Below are positions 8,710 through 15,222 of a stretch of DNA of 53,640 nt, one piece after another. The DNA lies in the NCBI GenBank assembly GCA_964484305.1, contig CAZAEI010000005.1:1-53640 (forward strand), given 5' to 3'. The DNA is from DAOVFN01 sp964484305. Lineage in GTDB: Archaea; Aenigmatarchaeota; Aenigmatarchaeia; QMZP01. The position numbers and the translations under genes are program-made. A model generated the notes under the pieces. The model was not told the origin of the DNA, did no database searches, and saw nothing but the letters and a program-made list of their open reading frames with translations. Positions within the stretch are counted from its first letter, which is position 1. Each line of letters starts with the position of its first letter.

Positions 8710-9252
8710 TCAGTAGGGCATCTGGAATCCCTGGGGGCCGCCGTATTCCGCCATGAAGGGCACGAGGAAGCTCAGGGCCATGAGCGCCAGTACAGCCAGT
8801 ATTATCATCGGCACTATGAAGGCTATCAGTATGGAGAGCGCTGCCCTGTCCCCTGGCATGCCGTGCAGCTTCTGGAGGCCTGTCCAGTCCAGGTAGAGGG
8901 ACCAGAGCCAGAAGAGTATGCCTATATAGGGTATCCATCCCAGCAGATAGCTGGGAGTGCCCCCATAGAAGACTGTCTTGAGGGTCTGGTGTAGCCCCTT
9001 CTTGGCCCCAAACACATAGGCCCACAGGTGCAGCCAGAGGCCGGCTATCACAGCTCCTACTATCCCGAATATGTAGATTGTTATAAAGGTCAGGGGATTG
9101 AGGGATATTATAGCAGATAGCACCGAAACGATAAGGAAGAGGATGGCCATGTACTTGAAGGCCTCAATAACATCGGTTCCCTTCTCCTTATCATACGCCT
9201 TGGCGGGTTGCTGCAGAAATCCCATTGCCTTTTGGAATATGTCGTTTAACAT
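8710..9252 (-). CDS. Yip1-family integral membrane protein
   Basis: 180 residues, with about five hydrophobic helices after a short soluble N-terminus (FLQQPAKAYD, a typical Yip1-family opening). The conserved central patch GGTPSYLLGWIPYIG leads into WSLYLDWTGLQKLHG, which matches the Yip1 domain of archaea and bacteria. Function in prokaryotes is unknown. A minus-strand TATA-like TTTAAATACC at about 9267-9276 lies close to 25 nt upstream, consistent with a leaderless message. It lies 36 nt upstream of the P-type ATPase gene in the same direction. Confidence 0.75.
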   Translation of the reverse strand: MLNDIFQKAMGFLQQPAKAYDKEKGTDVIEAFKYMAILFLIVSVLSAIISLNPLTFITIYIFGIVGAVIAGLWLHLWAYVFGAKKGLHQTLKTVFYGGTPSYLLGWIPYIGILFWLWSLYLDWTGLQKLHGMPGDRAALSILIAFIVPMIILAVLALMALSFLVPFMAEYGGPQGFQMPY

Positions 9253-9316
9253 TGGTTATTCTATGTTTCTGGTATTTAAATCATCCACCCGTATGGCCGC
9301 TGGTTGGTGATAGAAG

Positions 9317-9646
9317 CTACCGGCCTTCCTCTTTCAGGCCCATTATGGCCTCTGCTATTCCACCAAACCGCTGGAGCGCTCTGCGGGCATCCTCCTGGGA
9401 GACCCCGGCCTTATCAGCTACCATCTCCACGTCATCGTCAGAGAACCCGGATTTTTCCCGCTCCTCCACATCCCCGGATATCTGGAAGGTCTCCTGGCCC
9501 ATCATGTTAACCTTGGCCACAGAGGGGTTGTGTATGACTATCTCCCCTTCAGGGGTCTTTATTATAACCTCTTCTGCGTCTATCTGGGCGCTCTGGATGC
9601 CCATCTTCCTGGCCATCTTCTCGAGCTGGCGGGGGTTTATCTTCAT
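9317..9646 (-). CDS. nac: Archaeal nascent polypeptide-associated complex protein (NAC alpha)
   Basis: 109 residues. The NAC domain (KINPRQLEKMARKMGIQS, then EEVIIKTPEGEIVI) is followed by a C-terminal UBA domain (VEMVADKAGVSQEDARRAL). Archaeal NAC forms homodimers, binds ribosomes and shields nascent chains. ATG 9646 is chosen over GTG 9655 because GGTGA sits 5 nt before it. A minus-strand TTTAAATAAACC at about 9675-9686 is the likely TATA box. The gene diverges from the XRE regulator, with the palindrome at 9713 between the two promoters. Confidence 0.93.
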   Translation of the reverse strand: MKINPRQLEKMARKMGIQSAQIDAEEVIIKTPEGEIVIHNPSVAKVNMMGQETFQISGDVEEREKSGFSDDDVEMVADKAGVSQEDARRALQRFGGIAEAIMGLKEEGR

Positions 9647-9712
9647 GAAACTCACCTTTATTTGGTTGGTGTTGGTTTATTTAAATGATATTGTCCTCGA
9701 AGCCCTGAATAC

Positions 9713-9727
9713 ATAACAGTGTTATAT
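9713..9727. promoter_or_regulatory. Palindromic operator candidate, copy 1
   Basis: ATAACAGTGTTATAT contains a perfect dyad (ATAACA-G-TGTTAT). The same 15-mer, with at most one change, recurs at 11400 and 18009. Here it lies in the divergent region between nac and the XRE regulator, roughly 30-40 bp from the TATA box of each. Confidence 0.65.
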
Positions 9728-9763
9728 CCGTTTGTTTTTCAGGCGGCCACATAAAAGAAGGTT

Positions 9764-9774
9764 TTAAATACACA
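9764..9774 (+). promoter_or_regulatory. TATA box of the XRE regulator gene
   Basis: GTTTTAAATAC lies about 25 nt before ATG 9792, with A-rich BRE-like sequence just upstream. The spacing implies a leaderless transcript. Confidence 0.6.
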
Positions 9775-9791
9775 TATCATAATTATCGAAC

Positions 9792-10520
9792 ATGGATAGT
9801 GTAACTGACGAATTTTCACTTGCAAAACAGAAGCTGGCCAAGGACGTTGTGGGGGAGATTGTCCTTACCGAGAGCTCAGAGATGGTTATAAAGAAGTGGA
9901 GGAGTATATTCAAGATTTCCCAGAAGGCCCTGGCCAACGAGCTCGGGATAACCCCCTCTGTTATATCTGATTACGAGTCAGGCAGGCGAAGGTCCCCTGG
10001 TATAAAGCTGGTGGGAAGGTATGTGAACGCCCTCCTGAAGATAGACGAGGATAAGGGAGGCAGCGTCATCAGGAGCTTCTCCAAAACCAACCATGAAATA
10101 CCAAGCATATCCAATGCCATTATTGACATAAGGGAATTCTCATCCACTGTCAGCATACAGGATATCTGCCGCCACCTGAACGCACCATTTGTCGTGAAGA
10201 ACGGCATGGACAAACCTGTCTACGGCTATACTGTTATTGATTCACTCAAGGCAATCACAGAGCTTTCGTTTAATGAGTTGATAAAGCTCTATGGCATAAC
10301 ATCACAGCGGGCCCTCATATTCACCAAGGTCTCCACTGGAAAGACCCCCATGGTGGCCATAAAGCTGACAAACCTCCACCCGGCTCTGGTTGTCCTGCAC
10401 GGTCTTGATGTTGTGGATGGGGTTGCGAAAAGGATTGCTGAGGTAGAGGGCATCCCACTGGCCGTTTCCAGGGTGGCGTCCCCCGAGGACATAGTTGAGA
10501 GGATGAAGGAATTTGAATAA
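9792..10520 (+). CDS. XRE-family transcriptional regulator with archaeal C-terminal domain
   Basis: 242 residues. A cro/cI-type helix-turn-helix spans about residues 34-66 (WRSIFKISQKALANELG, then TPSVISDYESGRRRSPG). It is followed by an archaea-specific C-terminal domain (about 110-240) as in COG1709, a widely conserved archaeal predicted regulator without an assigned regulon. A palindrome upstream recurs at two replication/repair promoters, so this gene is the obvious candidate for the binding protein; that is inference from proximity. Its TAA stop abuts the stop of the convergent phosphoesterase gene. Confidence 0.85.
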   Translation: MDSVTDEFSLAKQKLAKDVVGEIVLTESSEMVIKKWRSIFKISQKALANELGITPSVISDYESGRRRSPGIKLVGRYVNALLKIDEDKGGSVIRSFSKTNHEIPSISNAIIDIREFSSTVSIQDICRHLNAPFVVKNGMDKPVYGYTVIDSLKAITELSFNELIKLYGITSQRALIFTKVSTGKTPMVAIKLTNLHPALVVLHGLDVVDGVAKRIAEVEGIPLAVSRVASPEDIVERMKEFE

Positions 10521-11207
10521 TCAGGCCTTGAGGATCACCCTCTTTATCTCACACTCTATTTTCCCTTTATTTATGGTCACGATACCATACCTTCCGGTAT
10601 AGAAGGGTCCCGGATAGAAAAGCACGCTTTTACCTATCCTGTCCTCCCCAATCGATTCATGTATGTGGGCGGATATCACGAGTTTTGGTTTCCTCTTCTC
10701 AATAAACTCCCTTATTACCGGAGAACCAGCATGCTCGCCTGTGGCTGTCCTGTCAAGCTTCGTGTCCCTGGGTGGGTTGTGTAGTATAAGGATAAAATCA
10801 TCACCTGCCCTTTTTGCCATCCCCTCAAGGGCCTCCTTGGTCTCCTCTTCTGTGGGCTCAAATGCTGTGTTGAAGGGGGTGAGGGCGCCGCCCCAACCAA
10901 TAAAGGTTTCTCCACCAAACTTCCTTACCTTACCATGGAGATTCACATCATACTCCTCGAACGCATCTATTATTTCATAGGGATCGTGGTTTCCAGGCAC
11001 ACAAAGCAGCGGAACCCCAAAGGAAACCAGCTTCTGTAGTATAAGGTCTGCTATGTTGTGTTGGGAGAACCCGGGTGGTTGGTTGAACATGTCAGTAAAG
11101 TCCCCCGGGGAGATAATAAGGTCAAATCCCGTGGCGTCTATCTTCTTAAAGAACTCTGAGATGTCATCAGAATAGCCATGCAGGTCTGCTATTATTAGTA
11201 TCTTCAT
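10521..11207 (-). CDS. Calcineurin-like metallophosphoesterase
   Basis: 228 residues. The motifs of the family appear in order: ADLHG (DxH), SPGDFTD (GDxxD), VPGNHDPYE (GNHD), ILHNPPRDT and SAHIHES (GHxH variant). Small archaeal enzymes of this type (COG2129-like) hydrolyse phosphodiesters; substrate unknown. ATG 11207 is used: GGTGGT lies just upstream and MKILIIADLHG is the natural N-terminus. The gene runs away from orc1/cdc6 and its 5' flank contains the first origin repeats. Confidence 0.85.
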   Translation of the reverse strand: MKILIIADLHGYSDDISEFFKKIDATGFDLIISPGDFTDMFNQPPGFSQHNIADLILQKLVSFGVPLLCVPGNHDPYEIIDAFEEYDVNLHGKVRKFGGETFIGWGGALTPFNTAFEPTEEETKEALEGMAKRAGDDFILILHNPPRDTKLDRTATGEHAGSPVIREFIEKRKPKLVISAHIHESIGEDRIGKSVLFYPGPFYTGRYGIVTINKGKIECEIKRVILKA

Positions 11208-11303
11208 ATAACCACCAACACCACCCCGCCACATTGTTGTGGGGCCGGATGTGTTGTTTGGTTTACAACTTAGTAGGCAAAGCCTTAAAAGCATGTGTTT
11301 GTG

Positions 11304-11480
11304 GTTCCCTTGTTTCCTGTGGAGATGGTTTTTTCAGACACCCCTCCATGGTTTCCTGTGGAGACTTAAAAAGAGAAAACAAGCAACAAGCAAACATATA
11401 TAACAGTGTTATATTATAGTTATAGTTATTCAATAACAAAAAGGTTTATAATACTCCCTCCATAAGAAACAAGGGGGGTG
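11304..11480. other. Putative replication origin: three ORB-like repeats around an AT-rich stretch
   Basis: Two repeats read on the minus strand: 11304-11325 (CTCCACAGGAAACAAGGG) and 11339-11364 (CTCCACAGGAAACC followed, after five bases, by GGGGTG). A third reads on the plus strand: 11458-11480 (CTCCATAAGAAAC, then AAGGGGGGTG). Each has the archaeal origin-recognition-box layout, a short dyad around TCCA..GGAAAC plus a downstream G-string. They point in opposite directions and flank about 90 bp of very AT-rich DNA (11366-11457), a plausible unwinding element. Location directly before orc1/cdc6 is the classic archaeal oriC context. The G-string of the third repeat also serves as the orc1 ribosome binding site. 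Confidence 0.75.
11398..11414. promoter_or_regulatory. Palindromic operator candidate, copy 2
   Basis: ATATAACAGTGTTATAT is a perfect 8+1+8 dyad. It sits inside the AT-rich part of the putative origin, about 30 bp upstream of the orc1 TATA-like box (GGTTTATAATAC, about 11443-11454). It matches the copies at 9713 and 18009. Confidence 0.7.
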
Positions 11481-11483
11481 TAC

Positions 11484-12689
11484 ATGGAGCAGTCCAGCCT
11501 GAAAAACATATTCAATTCCTATATATCAGAAAGGAATATATTCAAGAACAAAGATACACTCACAACACGCTTTACACCGGAGAACATACCACACAGGGAT
11601 TCCCAGATAAAGCAGATTGCCCACATCCTGGCCCCGATACTGAGAAACGAGAAGCCATCAAACATATTCATATATGGCAAGACCGGGACAGGAAAAACCC
11701 TCGTTATAAGGAACATTATAGAGACCCTCACAAAGACAGCCGCGGCCTCTGGCGTCGGCCTGAAGGCCATATATGTGAACTGCAAGATGCAGAAGATAAC
11801 AGACACAGAATACCGCCTGCTTGCCTGCCTTATTAACGAGTTTGGTGAGTCAGTCCCCTACACCGGGCTGCCAACCAACGAGCTTTACAAGAAGCTGTTC
11901 AAATATCTTGAAGTGGGGGACAAGAACACAATTATAGTCCTCGATGAGGTGGATTCCCTTGTAAACAAGATAGGTGACGGGGTTCTGTACAACCTCACCA
12001 GGATAAACCAGGAACCAGAAAAAACAAAACTTACCATAATAGGGATATCAAACAACCTAACCTTTGTAGAATCCCTTGACCCCAGGGTGAGATCCTCACT
12101 CTCAGACGAGGAAATTGTCTTCCCTCCCTACAACGCCACCCAACTCAAGGACATACTCTCTGTCCGCGCTGGGGAGGCCTTCATCCCCAACACACTCTCC
12201 CCTGGGGTGATAGCCAAGTGCGCTGCCCTGGCTGCCCAGGAGCACGGGGATGCCAGAAAGGCCCTCGATCTGCTCAGGGTTTCTGGTGAGATGGTGGAGC
12301 GTGAGGGGACCTCCACGGTCACAGAGGTATATGTGGACATGGCGCAGAAGAAGCTTGACACAGACCGCTTCATGGAGACCATAAAAACCCTACCCAAGCA
12401 ATCCCAGGCGGTCTTTATAGCCATACTGAACCTCTCTGTGGGTGGGAAGGGGGGTATCCAGACAGGCGCTGTCTACGACACCTACTCAAGCACCTGCAGG
12501 GGTGTCGGGATGAATCCACTCACGCAGAGGAGGGTCTCAGACCTGATATCAGAGCTTGAGACCGCTGGGATAATAAACACATCAGTAACCTCCCGGGGAA
12601 GGTATGGCCGGACAAGGATAATAAACATTCCCCTCTCGGACAGCCTGGTAAAGAAGATGAAGGGGGTTCTCTTAAAGGAGTTTTCGTGA
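11484..12689 (+). CDS. cdc6: Orc1/Cdc6 replication initiator
   Basis: 401 residues from ATG 11484; the GTG two codons earlier overlaps the ribosome binding site GGGGGGTG, so ATG is preferred. AAA+ motifs: Walker A YGKTGTGKT, Walker B IIVLDEVDSL and sensor 1 TIIGISNN. Arginine-containing sensor 2 (EHGDARKALDLLR) is followed by a C-terminal winged-helix domain (about 300-401) that binds origin repeats. The protein recognises ORBs and loads MCM. The PolD small subunit gene follows after 1 nt, so the two are co-transcribed. ORB-like repeats overlapping its promoter suggest autoregulation. Confidence 0.96.
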   Translation: MEQSSLKNIFNSYISERNIFKNKDTLTTRFTPENIPHRDSQIKQIAHILAPILRNEKPSNIFIYGKTGTGKTLVIRNIIETLTKTAAASGVGLKAIYVNCKMQKITDTEYRLLACLINEFGESVPYTGLPTNELYKKLFKYLEVGDKNTIIVLDEVDSLVNKIGDGVLYNLTRINQEPEKTKLTIIGISNNLTFVESLDPRVRSSLSDEEIVFPPYNATQLKDILSVRAGEAFIPNTLSPGVIAKCAALAAQEHGDARKALDLLRVSGEMVEREGTSTVTEVYVDMAQKKLDTDRFMETIKTLPKQSQAVFIAILNLSVGGKGGIQTGAVYDTYSSTCRGVGMNPLTQRRVSDLISELETAGIINTSVTSRGRYGRTRIINIPLSDSLVKKMKGVLLKEFS

Positions 12690-12690
12690 T

Positions 12691-13671
12691 ATGGACAGAC
12701 AGGCCGTGGTAAGGGAGCTTACAAAGAAGGGAATCATCGTAACCCCCGAGATGCTTGAGGGTGACGGCCCGGGCATGCCACACAAAGGTGATGCATCCCA
12801 GGCCCCGCTATCCAAACAACCAAAGGCCAGGCTCTCCGTCAAGGTAGCGAGGGTGGATGGGCTGCCCAGGATGTCTGCTGGTGACTTCACTTCCTACTAC
12901 AACAGCCGCTATAACGGGCTGAGGGACATCCTCCTGAAGAAGATGCCCGCGCTCTCCATAAACAAGGCCAGAGAGAGCCTTTCTGAAGTCTCTGTTATAG
13001 GCATGGTTAAGGAGAGAACCCCTCAGGGGTTTGTCCTTGAGGACACCACTGGTGAGATTCCTGTCGTGAGCAGTGACGAGGTCAGGGACGATGATGTTGT
13101 TGGCGTAAAGGGGGCGGTCAGGGAGGGCCGCCTGTTCCAGGGGGAGCTTGTCTGGCCAGACATCCCCCTAAGCAACGGGGCGAGGTTTGTGCCCGGCATG
13201 ACGCTGCTGCTCTCGACCATCTTGGACGAAGGCATAAGAAAGGCAGCCAGGGACGCCAGCCTGGTGTTCATTCCAGAGAGGCCGGAAACAGCGCTGACAG
13301 AAGACGAGGAGAGGAGGCTGATAACAGCCCTGCCAAACCCCTGCCATGCTGCCATAATGAAGGAAGACGAGACATTCAACCTGCTTATATACCACCCAGG
13401 CAGGCCGGTATCCGGGCAGGATGCCCTGGGGATGCTGAGAAGGAGGCACCTCTCCCCTGACAGGAGAGAGATATCCACAACAACCGACCCCTATCTTATA
13501 GAGCCCGTCCCGGACCTGTTCTGGATAATGTCCCAGGAGCGCCACACCGAGAGGTATAGGGGCGTCACTGTGATAATAACAGGCAACCAGGACGCTGTAA
13601 AATACAACGCAGAAACAGGTGAGGCCACCTTTACCCACGACATCGCACCTTCACGCGCCGTGCCGGCCTGA
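12691..13671 (+). CDS. polB: DNA polymerase D small subunit (DP1), reduced and lacking nuclease motifs
   Basis: 326 residues, against roughly 450-620 for typical DP1. The OB-fold part is clear: FTSYYNSRYNGLRDILLKK, EVSVIGMVKERTPQGFVLED, and WPDIP at its end. Late phosphoesterase segments are also recognisable (LPNPCHAAI, LLIYHPG, LRRRHLSPD, PVPDLFWI, TERYRGVTVI). What is missing is the stretch normally carrying the DxH, GDxxD and GNHD motifs. Of the remaining ligands, YHG reads YHP and GHxH reads SQERH. The metal-dependent 3'-5' exonuclease of DP1 is therefore almost certainly absent, while structural contacts to DP2 could remain. The gene is coupled to cdc6. Its large subunit is not in the window. 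Confidence 0.85.
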   Translation: MDRQAVVRELTKKGIIVTPEMLEGDGPGMPHKGDASQAPLSKQPKARLSVKVARVDGLPRMSAGDFTSYYNSRYNGLRDILLKKMPALSINKARESLSEVSVIGMVKERTPQGFVLEDTTGEIPVVSSDEVRDDDVVGVKGAVREGRLFQGELVWPDIPLSNGARFVPGMTLLLSTILDEGIRKAARDASLVFIPERPETALTEDEERRLITALPNPCHAAIMKEDETFNLLIYHPGRPVSGQDALGMLRRRHLSPDRREISTTTDPYLIEPVPDLFWIMSQERHTERYRGVTVIITGNQDAVKYNAETGEATFTHDIAPSRAVPA

Positions 13672-13703
13672 CAAACATTTTTGTCATCACCCCAAATATA
13701 ACC

Positions 13704-14930
13704 ATGTTCCTGGATATCCTCCTGTTCATGCTCCTGGGCATACTCATCGGAACCATTACCGGCCTCATGCCCGGGATACACCCAAACACCGTCTTCGTGG
13801 CCATGATATCAGCGGTTGCCCTTCTGCCACCCACCCAGACAGAGCTGCTCCTTGTGTTCATCATGGCGCTCGCCGTCTCCAACACCTTTGTGGATTTCCT
13901 CCCCTCCATCATATTCGGCGCGCCTGACCCCGCGACCGCCCTCTCGGTCCTGCCTGGCCACAGGTTCCTGCTTGAGGGTAGGGGGTATGAGGCAGTCCTT
14001 CTTACGGTCATGGGCGGCCTGGGTGTTGCCCTGCTCACGCTACTCACACTCCCCCTTCTAATCTACATTATACCGGGGATATACCACATCATAAGGCCCG
14101 CCCTGCACATCCTTCTCCTCCTGGTCGTTGCCTGGATGATTCTTACAGAGGCCGGCTGGGGCAGGGTCCTCGCCCTGGCGGTCTTCTCACTATCAGGGCT
14201 GCTCGGCCTTGTAACCCTGAACGCCTTTGCCTCTGAGTCCATGCTCTTCCCCACCCTGACAGGCCTCTTTGCCCTGAGCACCCTCCTTGTGAGCTTCTAT
14301 ACCAGGAGCGTGATACCCGTCCAAGCAAGGACCGGGGAAATCAGGGGTGACCACAGAAAGGGAATCCTGACAGGATGGCTTGCCGGGTGGTTTGCAGGCA
14401 TGCTGCCTGGTGTGGGTGCTGCCCAGGCCGGGGTCCTGGCTGCGCAGTCCCTGAGGGCCAGCACCAGGGAGTTCCTGACCGCTCTTGGGGGAATCAACAC
14501 CTCAAACATAATGTTTACGTTCATAGTATTCTATTCAATATCAAAAACCCGCTCAGGTGCTGTGTGGGCAATATCCCAGCTGGTCTCCACCATCACGCTC
14601 TGGGACATGCTCCTCCTGGTTATGGTCGGGATAACAGCCTGCTTCATCTCAGCCATCCTAACCCTCGGTCTCGCAAGGGCCCTCCTAAGCCAGATAGGAA
14701 GGATAAACTACAGCACAGTGAGCCTGGGGGTGCTGATATTCCTTGTCCTGGTGGTCGCTGTCCTCTCAGGCCCCCTGGGCCTCCTGGCAGCGCTTGCAGG
14801 GACCTTCACAGGCCTGCTCGCAATCCTCTTCAGGGTCAGGCGCTCCCACCTGATGGGTTACCTCCTGCTCCCCACCATACTCTACTTTTCAGGCCTCTCC
14901 CCCACAGTGATGGTAACCATGGGAATATGA
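13704..14930 (+). CDS. TctA/DUF112-family membrane transporter, archaeal (COG1784 type)
   Basis: 408 residues with about ten to twelve hydrophobic helices. The signature GTITGLMPGIHPNTVF near the N-terminus and its internal repeat GWFAGMLPGVGAAQAG mark the two pseudo-symmetric halves of the tripartite tricarboxylate transporter permease (TctA) fold. Archaeal members occur without the periplasmic binding protein and small subunit, and neither is present here. Substrate unknown; an organic acid is a guess from the family. It follows the PolD subunit gene by 32 nt, probably in the same transcript or from a weak own promoter. Confidence 0.8.
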   Translation: MFLDILLFMLLGILIGTITGLMPGIHPNTVFVAMISAVALLPPTQTELLLVFIMALAVSNTFVDFLPSIIFGAPDPATALSVLPGHRFLLEGRGYEAVLLTVMGGLGVALLTLLTLPLLIYIIPGIYHIIRPALHILLLLVVAWMILTEAGWGRVLALAVFSLSGLLGLVTLNAFASESMLFPTLTGLFALSTLLVSFYTRSVIPVQARTGEIRGDHRKGILTGWLAGWFAGMLPGVGAAQAGVLAAQSLRASTREFLTALGGINTSNIMFTFIVFYSISKTRSGAVWAISQLVSTITLWDMLLLVMVGITACFISAILTLGLARALLSQIGRINYSTVSLGVLIFLVLVVAVLSGPLGLLAALAGTFTGLLAILFRVRRSHLMGYLLLPTILYFSGLSPTVMVTMGI

Positions 14931-14961
14931 TGGTTAATGAACCAGGGCAAGGTAATGTGAA

Positions 14962-15083
14962 CTTCCACAGGAAACAGGGGGGTGTTCCGGCCCTGCATGC
15001 TATCGAAATGAACACAAAATGAAGGTAATGTGAACCCCATGGTTTCCGGTGGAGAAACCACACCCCCTCACTTCCACTGGAGG
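14962..15083. other. Second cluster of ORB-like repeats
   Basis: Three matches to the origin repeat lie in this 292-nt intergenic region. 14962-14984 reads CTTCCACAGGAAACAGGGGG on the plus strand. 15035-15056 reads CTCCACCGGAAACC then GGGG on the minus strand. 15061-15083 reads CCTCCAGTGGAAG then GGGGGTG on the minus strand. The last two converge on the first. The rest of the region (14931-15222) holds a direct repeat AAGGTAATGTGAAC (about 14949 and 15022) and no gene. It is probably an additional Orc1/Cdc6 binding site about 3.5 kb from the main origin. Confidence 0.65.
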
Positions 15084-15222
15084 CTTCTACACTGCTTCAC
15101 AGAAACACGCAAACTTAACGCACGGCGCAGTGAAGTGATTGTTAACAAAACCATGGCACGTTAATGTCATGTGAACAAGAATGGTGCCGGCTCTGGAATG
15201 GCACGTAGGGTGCCTGGGCCAG

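Noticed and set aside
12691..13671. DP1 gene broken by a frameshift
   Set aside because: The frame is continuous from start to stop with homologous blocks on both sides of the missing part, so it is an in-frame reduction rather than a frameshift.
11300..15090. CRISPR-like repeat array from the recurring TTTCC.GTGGA units
   Set aside because: Spacing is irregular, orientation varies and each unit has the dyad plus G-string of origin boxes; no repeat-spacer periodicity.
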